Assembly (NCBI GenBank): GCA_013398615.1
Contig: VZSR01003798.1
Span: forward strand, 13,403,117-13,467,116
Reading direction: 5' to 3'
Source: Brachypodius melanocephalos
Lineage: Eukaryota > Chordata > Aves > Passeriformes > Pycnonotidae
DNA: 64,000 nt
Under the pieces are notes generated by a model. It was not told the DNA's origin, ran no database searches, and worked only from the letters and a program-made list of their open reading frames with translations. Made by a program: the position numbers and the translations under genes. Positions 49,201 to 61,489 of this stretch are shown here, one piece after another (position 1 is the first letter of the stretch; each line of letters begins with the position of its first letter).

Positions 49201-50771
49201 TGCAATCAGGGGTTTATCTTGATGAAATGATGACTGAGGGAGAGAGCAGCTTCTCATAGGTCTGGCTCTGCTTGAGTTACTGCATAGTTGATTTATTTCA
49301 AAATTGAATTGAAGCCATGATATCCACTCTTACATTGTGGACACGTCTTGGTGTAGTGATTAGTTTGGGATTCTTCATTTGTTGTGTCTTACCGGTGCAG
49401 AATCAGAACAGTGTACGTGAACATAATAAATTTTTCTGTTTCTAAAAGGTACCAAACTGCCATAGAAAATAATTTGTGATGTGTCTCTGTATTAGATACC
49501 TAGGGCTGAGAGTAAAGGTAGTTCTTCAGGCCTGTACAGACAGGGAGATCACCAGCAGCTTAACTGTAAAGATAATTCTAAAAATGCCACGACATTCTCC
49601 TTCTATTCAACCTGCCAACAGAAAGCTTTTGGTATTACTTACAGTGCTGCTGTCTCTCGATTTTTACTGTCAGACATACTTGATGGCTGTCAAACTTCTA
49701 CCAGTATTTACTGGGGTTTATTCGTAGCTTTCTTTGATACCTCAATAATTTTTTTTTTTTGTTAGTGAGTGCTTGTAGAGTGTGCAACTTCCTTTTCCCT
49801 CTTCTCGATATGGGAAACAAGTCTGTGAGAGTAACGGACACACATTTAAATAAGAGTATTACTTTTGGTCATGTTGGATGATGTTTTTTGTGGACTGGTG
49901 AAAATGGTTTAGGCTCAATGTTCTTTTAACATGCACTGGAGTAGACTGATGTTTTTGGTGGTAGGGAAAAGAGCCTCTAAAATGTATTATGGAACAAATG
50001 TAAAGTGAACTCCCTGAAAAGTAAAAATGCTTTGCAATTTAACTTTACTATTCTATCAGCCTTGTTTAGGCTGAGTTCCAAGTGTAAGCTTCAGATACTA
50101 CAATTCTCTGTGTGTTTTGATGCTTATCACTTGCTTGCATGAGAAGCTCAGATTTCATCGTGTAAAAAGTGTGTCCCCAGCGCTAATAGCAGTAGAAAAG
50201 AAAAGCCAAACTGAAAATATGCTTGTATTGTATCCTAAAAATAAAGAAAACCTAAAATAATGCTTTTGAAAATTATTTCAAAGTAGTACTGATGTTTGAA
50301 ATTAATTGTGCAGATGCAATCGTGTGTTCTGTGTAGGTATGTGGGGCTGTAGGTTATTTGAAATAATTATGTTAATCTATTCTACACCTGATGCTTCACT
50401 AACAGCTTTCCCTCCAGTTTGGAGAGAGAAGCAGAAACTTTACACTTCTGTGAGCTGTCACTGCTGCTGGTCTCAGTATTGAAGTCTGTGAAGTATGTGC
50501 GTCAACAATCCTCACTATTGTTATGGTAAAGCGTGTGTTGGCTTTGATCTTGTGAGGGTAAACATGGCTTGGGAGCACTGACTCCTGAGCTGACAATGCA
50601 CTGTCAAGGAAAATGTCACCAGTCTGATAAATGCATGCAAACTGATAATTGGTACATGCTCCTGGAACCTTAGTGTGTTCAATTTGTCAGGACTGGGCAG
50701 CTAAAATCCTGCTTACTGTGTAGTTGCAAGATGTAAAGCAGAAGTGGAATGGGAAAAGAGCTTTCAAGTAC

Positions 50772-50792
50772 TTTTTTTTTTTTTTTTTTTTT
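50772..50792. repeat. T21 homopolymer run
   Basis: Twenty-one consecutive T on the plus strand, followed by CCTGTATTGCC. It could be the reverse of a poly-A tail, but I see no retrocopy to its left. Its length is likely to vary between individuals and reads. Confidence 0.85.
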
Positions 50793-53700
50793 CCTGTATT
50801 GCCTTGTAATAAATTAGTTCCTAAAAAAAAGGTCATGAAGCAATCCTAAGAATACATTGCTGATTTATCCAAGGCCAGTGTGGTCAGAAAATTGGCCTTT
50901 TGCATCCTTTACTTGCAGATGCCAATGTACACCTGATGTTACCCTTTTTCCTTGCTTCTTTTTGAACTTTGTCACTCTTGAGGTGAATTTGTTCTCTTTT
51001 GTCACTTAAAGTCTTAACTTCGTCTAGAATGTGAAACTTAAGGTAACAGCTGGGGCGAGACTTAAACATCCACACTAGTTATTTCCTCTGGTCTGTAACC
51101 TTTTTGTTATTTTCCTAGAACTTATTGCATTCACAATGTTGAAGTTCAATAGAGCTGCTTTCTGTAGCACAAGGAGTGCTGGGGCAATCCGGGGATGAAG
51201 TAAAGGCTGTGTAAACTTGAGTGCTTTCAGGTTGCAAACTGGAGTGTCAGGTTATAGTTCTACAGGTTTTCCTTCTTGCAGTTTTTAATGTGAAGTATAA
51301 TCAGAACAACTTTAAAAAATTGAGATTTTTGTTCTTGTTTAAGGGGTTTGGGTTTGCCAACTCCAATTTTAAATACAGTTTCAGGTAGCTAGAAGATGCA
51401 ATTCTGTAGAAGCCCAATGCATATTTTAAAATAGCTTTGATCATTTCTGCCCCCATGGTTTTCTTGCCTGCTCGGGAATGTGCATTCCAGAGTGGTGATG
51501 AATGGACATGATGCAGTTTTGGTCAAGAATATAATCTTGTATCATTGATGTACGAGAAGTTGTGGGAACAGAAGTCAGTGTCATGTGGTTAGAGCTGTTG
51601 GTGAGGCAGTTTGTTCCACTGAAATGTAGAATACAAAAGTAGCTTTGTGGCCATTTTTACATTAGTTAGTAAAATGTGGCCATTTTAGTTAACCTTTGGC
51701 TTTCTGGGTGTGCTCTTTTTTTTCCCCTTTGAAGGGACTGTGTTTTTAGGTCTTTTAGGACTGGGCTTTTTGTCACCTTAGAACCAAATTGAGGAAGTGG
51801 AAGGTCAAGTTGAAACTGCAAAAGGCAGGCCTTGAAGCTATTTGATCTGAAAGATTGTAATTTTAGGTAATTTAAGCTTGCTGGGTTTTATGTAAAATTC
51901 AACGTTAGTTCATCTGCAATGGTGGAAATAATTGTAAGTCTACCAAATGGATTTTCATAAGAAGAATTGCTTTTGAAGTGTGCTGTTTGCCTGGTATGCA
52001 TAAGGCAACTTGCTGCTAGGAAGTTTTAATCTGGTCAACAATTACTGCTGTTGGGCATGTTGGTGAATTCCCTTGTTCCATTCCTCTACTTTGATGTGCA
52101 AGCAGGAAAGAAAGAAATCCTAGCTCTGTGTGTGTAGGGTGGGATGGGAAACGATATGATGGTTATGTAAATCTGAATACCTACAGAGGCCGGTTTGAAG
52201 CCTGTGTACAGCCTCTTGTCCAGTAATTACTCTGTCATTTTTCCCCAGTGACTGTAGCCAATGTCTCTTCTGCCCTGGCTTTGTGAGAGGAGGGAAGGAG
52301 AATGGGTGTTGGCTCCTGACTCACTGAGTGAGAAATGGCTGGGGTAATTCTGCAGCCTGGGGTTCATGGGAGTTCAGCTGTTTGGAGTGGGGTAGGGAAT
52401 CAGTCTACAAAAGAGAAAATCCAACCCCCCAAAACCTAGAACATGATGTTTCTAAAAATGCTTTTCTTAAATTAGTATATGGTGGTTTGTATCTGGCTTT
52501 TCTGAGGAGGTCTGATTGTGAACCACTGGTGTAGTGAAAGGCAGTGGTGGGACTGCTGCCAGTAGTAAATCAAAGGGGAGAATTGTGATCAGGACAGCTG
52601 ATGGCGCTGGGCAGTATCTCGGGCCTGCTCTTAGTGCCTCTTGTCCAGCCTTGGATCCCTGGAGCTGATTTCATTGCTGCTCTTTAGGGACATGAGGAGT
52701 TACGATTGAAATAAAAAAATGTTTTGGGTGGCAGGGTCACCCCTGTTGCTGGTGTGTGTCCTTTTAAGGAAAGGGAGAAAAGCGTGGACATGTCTTACTG
52801 GTTCTTCCTGCTTGCTGATTCTGCTGGAGCTGCTGTTATATTCTCTTGTGCTTGTTCGTGGCCTTGGCTCCTAAAGAGAAGGGAATAGATCGATTTAATA
52901 AAAAGGAAAATATTAATAAATTGGAAGGTAGGAAAATATGTATATATTTTCTATGAAACATGCTTGTAAGTCTTTGGTAAAAATGAGGTTTCTTTTGCCA
53001 TCTGAAATGAAACATCCATATTTTGCAAATATCTAATAGTATAGCCAGGATTGAGAGTTAAAAAAAAAATAACACTCTAACTGGCTGTGAATAAGCAATT
53101 ATGGTACCCATGAAAGCAGCAGAGAGGGTTATCAGAGTGTCTGCAGATATGTTGTTATATGGGCAGTGTTTCTGCTTTCATAGTCAATGAATAATCCACC
53201 TGAGAAGTTACCTCCTTTTATTTTGCTAGCTTCTCTTGGCTGGTCGTTTTCCATCCCAGGAAAGCCATCATCAGTGCCAGGCTGATTCCTTGTTTCAGTT
53301 CAGAGCAGCTTTTTGAATAAAGAAGATCCTCTGTGCTGAGAATGAAAGTAGCCTTAAGCTTTAGGCTGTTGCTGCTCCTTAACCCTTTGTATTATCAAGT
53401 AGTGGCCTCCAGGTGCTGTTTTAACAGATATTCAATGTACTCCGTGTACTCGTCTGACAGCAGACTTTGCTCCAAGGCCCCTTCCTGGCTGCTGTGCCTT
53501 GCCTCGGTTATTTTGTAGGACACCTCTTTGCTTGATTCACACAACTGGATTGCTTTTTCTTAGATCCCATTCACCCCTTTGCACCATTCTTCAGAAACTA
53601 AACCTTCACAATCACTTTGATTTTTTCATAGTAGTAGTGGATAAGTTGAATTTATATTGCATAGACACTAAACAAAAAGGGTATAAAGGACTGATGAAAA

Positions 53701-55785
53701 TGAAGGTGTTGATTGAGCTGTAGGAAGATGCTCCTTGGGATGTATGGATTCATCTGCAAGTCTGTGGGCTGCTGAATGCAATGGAACAACTTAGCTTAAA
53801 AAAAGGAAAGGACTTTTTTTCCCCTCATCTCTTCTCCTGCACTATATTGTTCAGAATTTAAATACTGGTTTTACTGACTAATACATCTTAGTGGTTTTTT
53901 CTTTCTACACCTTCAACTTACTATCTGTTTTTGAGTTCTGTCAGAGCTATGTTACTCAGTTTTGAGACTGAATGCAAGGACAATTGTAGCTTGCTTTTTT
54001 TTTTTTCTATAACACCTACTAATCATTAGTGTGTTAGCTTTAGAAAGAGTTTTTTAATCAGGAAAAAGGAAAATCCATTCCATGGTGAAGTAATATGGAA
54101 GATGTTAATAGTATAAGGATAGTCCTTTTTGCTGAGGAAAAATTAGGTGTTTTCCACTTTCCACACTTGCCTGATAAGAAGGTTTAGGAATGTTTACCTT
54201 GCTGATGGCTGAATAAGCCTTTTGAATGCTGTGGTGGTGTTTGTTACCTTGTCCTCCCAATCCAAGTCTCATGTCCATCTCCTGCTGGGGGGTATGGTTG
54301 CTCTACTTCTCATTGTCTTCTCTCCCAGTGACTTCCTGGGCTTGTTTCTCCTCCTCTCTCAATTCACAAGCACTGCATTTGAAAGTAAAACAGAACCCTA
54401 CTGCTTTTCCTGTAACGTGCTTTTTAAACCAAACTATTTGTTACCATTGTGTCCTTACTGCAAAGTCAATAACAACTTCTAACACAAGAAGTTACTCTTT
54501 TTCAAGGAGCTGTTAGACTTAACATTATTTACCCTCTCTTCCTTTTCGAACTCCTGTATTTCTGTGTCCTTGATTTGAGACTTGCTTTCTTTGGATGTGT
54601 GAAGTTAATGCGAGAGCTCAGAGTTGTTCTGTGTTCTGAAGATGCTCTAGTAGCCATGTGACTGCTAAAATTGAATCTTCTTAACTGACAGTTACCCAGG
54701 TTGAGGGTGGGAAGATGCCATCTGGGTGTGTGGTTGTTCAGGGTAGGGAAGGACACTTTTCCTGAAATGTCTTACTAAGAGTGGTTGGTTGAGATTCAGG
54801 GGAAGAAATTCTGTACATACAAGCAGGGCAGGGGTGAAAGTCTTACTTTCCAGTGACTCATTTCTTCATGCTGAGGTTTGAGGGGTAAAATATTGAGGAA
54901 ATACACTCCCACCCTGCTAATCCTGCTACTACAAAAATAGTTGTCATCTGCTTCCATGAGGCAAAATGTAGTGTGTGTGTGCATGTTCAGAACATCTGCA
55001 TTTCAAGTGTTAATTTTAGAGGAATTTGGTAAATTAACTATAGGCTGGATAGTTTTGCTGTGACTGTGTCGCTGTAAAAAGCAAAACCAAAACAAGCAAC
55101 ACCCTCCCTCCCTCAAAAATTTAAAGAGAAATTTACCTGTGTATGCTACTCTTTTATTGTCGCATTGGAAGATGTCAAGGCTGTTATTGTGCCTCTGTAA
55201 CTGGAATTGTAATGCAAGCCTCTTAAACATTTGTTCATACTTGCAAGGTCTGATCTTGGAAAATCAACCAAGCTCTGTCTTAGTGGGATACTGCTGCCTA
55301 TCCTGAGGGTTCTCATTTGACAGATCTTCAGAGTATAATGATCTAAAATTTATATGTTTGGTTACTGGATTATGATTCTCTTGATTAAAAACAAGGTGAG
55401 AAGCATTCTATCTTCAGGTAAAGTGCCTGACTGCTTTGATTGCTGCTGTGATATCTGCATTCATGTTGGTAATTTCGTGGTGGATGTATCTTTTACTTGT
55501 GTGCATTTTTGTATTGTATCTTTTAAATAAGAAGCTATAGTCAGATAGAAGAGATTTATTTAGGCTTCTTATATAAAGCTAATACAGTATAATTTTGCTT
55601 TCTTTCATACTGATACTGTGTTCTTCTCCTCCCCCAAGGGAAAAACCAAACTGGAATAACTCCAGCTGATGTTCTTTGAATGATAAAACACTAATGCCGA
55701 GCTGTGTGTGAGAGTAGAGATGGAGGTTGTGTCTGCAGTTGGATGATTTGATTTGGTTACTGAAATGTGCTGGAAATGGGACTTA

Positions 55786-56092
55786 CATAGAATCACACAG
55801 TAATTAAGGTTGGAAGGGACTCTAGGGATCAGCTTGTCCAAGTCTGTGCTCAAAGCAGTTCTCACCAAATCTGATTTATACAATAATTGCAGAACAGTGA
55901 GGTCAGATCATCTAGAGTTCAGCAGAGCTCTGGAGATCATCTAATCTAGCCCCATACTCAGAGCAGGGTCAGCTACAGGGCTGCCCAGGATCTTGTCCAG
56001 ATCAGTTCTGAGCACCTCCAAGGATGATACTCCATGGCCTTCCTGAGCAGTCTGCACCACCATTTGACCACTCCTGTGGTTTTTAAATGAAC
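55786..56092 (-). mobile_element. CR1 3' region, antisense, two overlapping pieces
   Basis: The plus strand begins with CATAGAATCACACAG, the complement of the CR1 tail. It continues TTAAGGTTGGAAGGGACTCTAGGGATC and TGTGCTCAAAGCAGTTC (to about 55,862). After a 60-base spacer the same family block starts again: CTCTGGAGATCATCTAATCT, CTCAGAGCAGGGTCAGCTAC, CTGCCCAGGATCTTGTCCAG, ACCTCCAAGGATG (to about 56,090). The block CTCTGG.GATCA...CTCA.AGCAG is thus present twice, so this is either two nested insertions or one copy with an internal duplication. No coding capacity remains. Confidence 0.82.
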
Positions 56093-59000
56093 CCACCAGG
56101 TAGGTGATATGTGACTGGAATTTGCTGCTCTAAGCTGTGTCAGTTGCTGTGAAACTGGTCCCAGCTGGGTGCACTTCTGAGCTCCACTGGTTCACTTCAG
56201 TAGGACTTACTTGACTTCGGTGGGAGGCTGTACTTTGAGCTTTTACATTCCCAGCACTGCCTTCCAAACTGTACCAGGAGCACTTGCTGTTGTTGGAGTT
56301 GAGATGAACTGGTGGGAATACAGGTAACAAAGACCACCTTAAACAATCGAAATATTACATGAGTTTGTTGAAGATCCTGGTTTTGAAATTATATTAAAAA
56401 AAAAATCAAATTTGAGGTAAATAATGAAAGGATAAATCCTTTCAATTACGTATTAAAACTTACACTCCAAATTAGGAATCTTTAGGTCCTAGTAATAATA
56501 GTAATACTTGCTTAGACAAATATGGTAGAGAAGTGACTTAAAGCAAAAACAAAGAGCAAGTTGTCCATGCTTCTCTGTGGCAAAATCCCTTGCTGGGGGA
56601 GAAACATGGCTTGCCACTTGGCTTTTTTAGCCTCTCTGTTCTGTGTGATTTTGCTATTTTTTGCTGGTGTACTGGCCTGGAGTAGTGATCTGTGAAACAC
56701 TACTGCCAGCACTTTGGAGTTTGTGATCCTACGTGGTTTCACTGCCAGCTGGAAAGCAAAATGGAAAGAAGCATAACAGACAGGGATCCCAAACTCTGGA
56801 GCACACTTTTCCCACGCCTTAGCCATCAGGAGCTAGTTTAGCTTTGCTTGGCTGCTGCATGATACTGTTACCAGGGTGTTTGAGTGGTATTCTTCATCTG
56901 AAATAACTTGACCTGAGATCATTTGAGATGTATCTGCATGTGGGTCTTGCGCTCTGGTTTGTTTTGCCTTATATCCTGAGTGTCAGCCTTCTGCCTTTCA
57001 TGGATAATGTGATTTACTAGGCCTGTGTCATAAACACTTCTATAAATACTCAGATTTAACTGGATCTGTAATCCAGTGTTTAATTATTTGACTAAAATGC
57101 AGCATCTCTCCAAATTTGTGCATACTGTTCTTGATTAGGGCTTTTTTGGGAGAGAAGTCTAACATTTTTTGCATGGAGTAGCAGTGCCACTTTTATGATC
57201 CACTTTAATGCTTTATGAAAGCAATACCAAAGCTTTTATGATCCTGTCTGTGATGTGTGAAGCTTGGACTTGAGAGGCCATTCTGGAAAAGTGAGTCATG
57301 CTAAACAAGCTGGGGAGTACATGGATGTGGTAAGTTAAATACTGAGCTACTTTTTTGGCTTGGAGAGAGCAGTGCACAGAAGTCAGAGTGAAAATGTCTC
57401 TTGTAGAAAAATTCATCAAGACAACTAGTGCTTAGGGAATGCTTTTAGATATATGCAGTACCTTTATGTTCAAAAGGTGTCCACTGACCTTTGGAATTCT
57501 AGATCAGGAGGCAGTGGAAATTGTGTTTAGTAAGGTCGTGTCTTGCAGAGTGGTCTGTGGTTTTGGGTGCACAGGGAGTATTGAGTGGAATGGTTAAACA
57601 GCCTAGTTATTGTTACAATGTATATGTATATATTTAGTCCTAGTTTTTCCTCTCAAGGTTGTTCTTTATGATGTAAAGATGACCTGTACTGTTCAAACTG
57701 TCCATGTGTACTGTTGTAGAGACTTTGTACTTTCAGAGTGATCTAAATCAAAGTAGAATCATATTACTGACATGCCATGTTGAAAATTGTGTATTTTTTT
57801 TAACTTGGATTGTGCATTGTCATCTGAAGAGCAGCTTTAATTGTGGTTTTCCTCATACAGACTTTTCATGAGGTGGGCTGTTTAATATAGGTGAATGTTT
57901 GGGAGGAGTGGAACTCTTCGCTAGGGCTTGGAACCCAAGATATCAAATGGGAAAGAATTACAATGAGCGCTGCTTTACTTTTTGGTGGTTAGTACATATG
58001 CTGCAGAGAATAAGGTTATTATTTCTGTTTTAAGAGATGGTTGATGTCACTTCTGTGGATGTACACTCAGACAGAAGGTGAGGTTAAAGACTGGCTTCTC
58101 AGCTTCAGTGATTCTGTGAAGTTTTTTTTTATACACATCTCTTTAGAGTACTTTAGTGGGTGTTTTCTCCTGCATTTCCCACTGCCGTGTAAAAGAGATA
58201 ATCAAATATCCAAACAACATGCTCTGTGGCAGTCCCTGAGTCCTTATAAGTCCGATCTCTTGACTCTTCTCTCAAAAATACATCCAGGGAAGCAGTCCAT
58301 TTCCTTGGAAGCAGTGATGATCCAGTGAAAAACTGAAGATGCAGGCAGTTTGCAGAGTGTGGGACAGCCATAGCAGGCTGTGGGTGGGAATGTAGCTGTA
58401 GCAATGTGCAGTTTGCTGTGGTGACCCTGCCTCGGTGCTCTCCTCCTGTCTGCACTTGCTCCAGGAGCTGACTGCCAGTGCTGGAAATACCTCAAGTAAC
58501 TCTAAGGTTCCCTGTAGAGAGGCTGTGGTGCTTTGTGTATGTGTTAGACTATGGAAGACAAAGCTCTCCTTTCAGTTGATAAAATCAGTCAGATAATGGG
58601 ATTCTGACCTCATTGCCCTAATTGCTGGAGAACAACTGTTAAAAAATGGGTCCCCTGCCCCCAGTCAGCTGAAGGCTTTTATGATAAGACAATTGGAGGG
58701 AATCTGCTGGAATTTAAGGTGCCCGTAGTTTAACTAGGCAAGGACAAAGGTGGGTATCTGTAGGAAATCATCCTGGTCAATGTTGGAAATAACACTGTGC
58801 TGCAGCTGAGTACTGAAAGATGCTGTGTGTAGGAAAATGACCTCTTCATTCCTTGTTCTGGGCTGGCTGAGGAAGAGTCTGTTTTCTTTTCTTATACTTC
58901 CTCAGGAAGCTATGTGTTTTGGATATTGACTTTGATTATGTTGATTTTTTTTTTTTAAAAGTGAATGATAAATGTCACCCTCTAGATACATAACAAACTG

Positions 59001-60989
59001 CAGATATTCTTATAAGAGCTTCAAATTCTGATCGTTCTCATAAGCACTTTTAATTCTTGTTCCCACAAGTGCAATCAAAATGTATTGATTCTGCATTTAA
59101 CCTTTAGAACTTGGAAGTTCAATAACATCCTACTGCTGAACTGGACTTCCCCAAGAATAATGGAAAATTAATTTTAGAAGCCAAATAGAAATGCGGCAAG
59201 ATGGGTGAGGTGTGTGTATGTCTGGTGTGTCATTCTGAAGAGGAACTCTCACTCTAAATATAATATTACAGATAATACTGCATGTAATATAGTATTCTGT
59301 GGTATATAGAGAGTAAATACAGTATTTTTTCCCTTTTTTGACACAGCCCAATACTAGTTCTTCCTTCTCGTTTTTTATGTCTTGAATAAGAACACTGTCA
59401 CAGTTGTTGCGGTTTTTTTGGGATACTTAGGAATGTTTTTTGACATGAGCATTTTATTGTAGGTACGGTGTACACAACATGAGACTGCAAGCTTGAAGCA
59501 AAGCCGGTGTTCTTTACATAGTTGAGTTTATGATCTGGCCATTCCCTTCCTGTGATTGAAAGAGCTCACAGCTGTCAGACACCTTTCCTCTCCCCACTGT
59601 GTTCTGTGGAGAAGAGGAGCAATGTTCCCCCTGAGGTAGCAGAAGCAATTGCTTCATTTTATTGTCTGTAGGACAGCTGTCAATGCTGATCTGCAAAATC
59701 AGGCTGGTGAAGATGCTAAATGCAACTTAGTGCTTCCCTCAGGAGGTTCCTCTTGTGTAGTCCAGAGGAAAATCTGTTTTAAGTAGATGTCTAGATACTA
59801 TTTTCTCTGAAAATGTAATAAACTTAATGAGGAATGTATGGAACTGGATGGCGGCTGTAGATATTTTAACACTTAGATTTATTTATCAAAAATTACTGTG
59901 AAATTGTACTAAGAAATAGTGTGGTTAAAAACTCATTTGACTTCATGTGTCAAAATTTGATCACAATTGAGAAAACAATTCCTTTAAATCTATCTCGTCA
60001 TTTGGAACACAATTCACTTCCTATGAAAAGCAGTTGAGTTTAAAAGGGAGCAGTAATTCTTCTAGTAAGCCCCCTTAGACTTGGAAAGACATTGGGAAAC
60101 TATTCTGGCTTGGATTTCAAGAATGTGTAGGAACTCTGGCCTTAGGCTGAGGTGTAGAAATCTAAAAAGTGTTAATCTGCAAGAAACCTGCTCTTGGGAA
60201 CTTGCATTATTTTAAGGTAGAATACTAATTTCTGTGGTTGTTGTTTGAAGCGTTCCAAATGTGAACTGGAACTGTCTTCTCAAGCCTGTGGGTGGCTTCA
60301 GTGCTGCTGCTGGCAGCAGCTTTTTTACCTGCAGTGCAGGTAAACTGAGAAATGCTATTTGCAACATCACTGCATTGCTCAGTTCAGTAGCCAGCGTTTT
60401 GTTAGGTTGGTTTTTTCCTTCAGGATGCTTGAAAGAAAAACAGACACGTGTGCATGTGCACACATACCCAGATATGTGTGAGAAGGTTAAAGCTGGATGA
60501 AAAATGGCATGGTATAAAAATCAAAACAAAACCCAAAAACAGCCCTCGAGAAGAAGGCAAGAAATATGTTGAGAAAGGGAAGAAGAAAGTTTGTTGTTGT
60601 TTGAAGGACTCTTACAAGCCCACAAAGGGAGCTTTCTGAAAAGATGTTTACTTTGAAATGTTTATTTCTCAGGGCAATTCCAAAGATGAAAGAGTTGAAC
60701 AAGTTTTGATGTTTCCAACATTTTGGGCAAATGATAGGTTTCATAACTACCATATTGATGAACCGCAATGTCATGTATGACTATATCCTTTAAATAGTAA
60801 TAAATTACCCAACCCACAAACACATATATTTCTCATATACAGAGCTGGGAATACTAATTGTCTCTAAAAAGGTGTTTAGGATGAGCCTAAGGAAGCTCTT
60901 CACTTTATTAAAGCAAAAGCATAAAACAAATTACTGGAGTCATGATACCATAATTCTTTCTATTCTTTTTATTCTTAATTTATGTGCTC

Positions 60990-61489
60990 AGCTCTGGGCT
61001 TCTCAGTACAAGAAAGATAAGATGCTGCTGGAGAGGGTCTAGCACTGGCCACAAAGATGAGGAAGGGTTTGGAGCATCTTTTATGAGGGGAAAAGCTGGA
61101 CCTGTTCAGTCTGGAGAGGAGAAGACTGAGAGGGAATCTCATTAATGCATTTTAATAATCTCCCAGGCAGGTGCCAGTTGATGGTGCCAGACTTTTCACT
61201 GGTGCTCAGAGACAGGCCAAGGAGCTGTAAACTAAATGGCCGTAAACTACAATGTAAGAAGTTTCACCTCAGCAGGAAGAAGAACTTCACACTGAGGGTG
61301 GCAGAGCACTGGGAGAGCTGCCCGGGGTGGTCATGGAGTCTCCCTCTCTGGAGACACTCCAAACCCACCTGGATGTTCCTGTGTCACCTGCTCCAGGTGA
61401 CCCTGCCTTGGCAGGGGTCTTGGACTGGATGATCTACAAAAGTCCCTTACAGCCTTAAAAACTACATGGTTCTGTGTGATTCTGTAATG
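60990..61489 (+). mobile_element. CR1 3' fragment, sense orientation in the intron
   Basis: The segment follows the end of CR1 ORF2 and the short 3' UTR in order: CTGGGCTTCTCAGTACAAGA, GCTGCTGGAGAGGGTCTAGC, TTTGGAGCATCTTTTATGAG, CTGTTCAGTCTGGAGAGGAG, then a block giving KKNFTLRVAEHWES. The end is GGTCTTGGACTGGATGATCT and TGGTTCTGTGTGATTCTGTA, the tail units. Frames are broken by stops and frameshifts, for example TAG at 61,040-61,042 in the family frame. It is 5'-truncated, as usual, and inactive. Confidence 0.9.
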
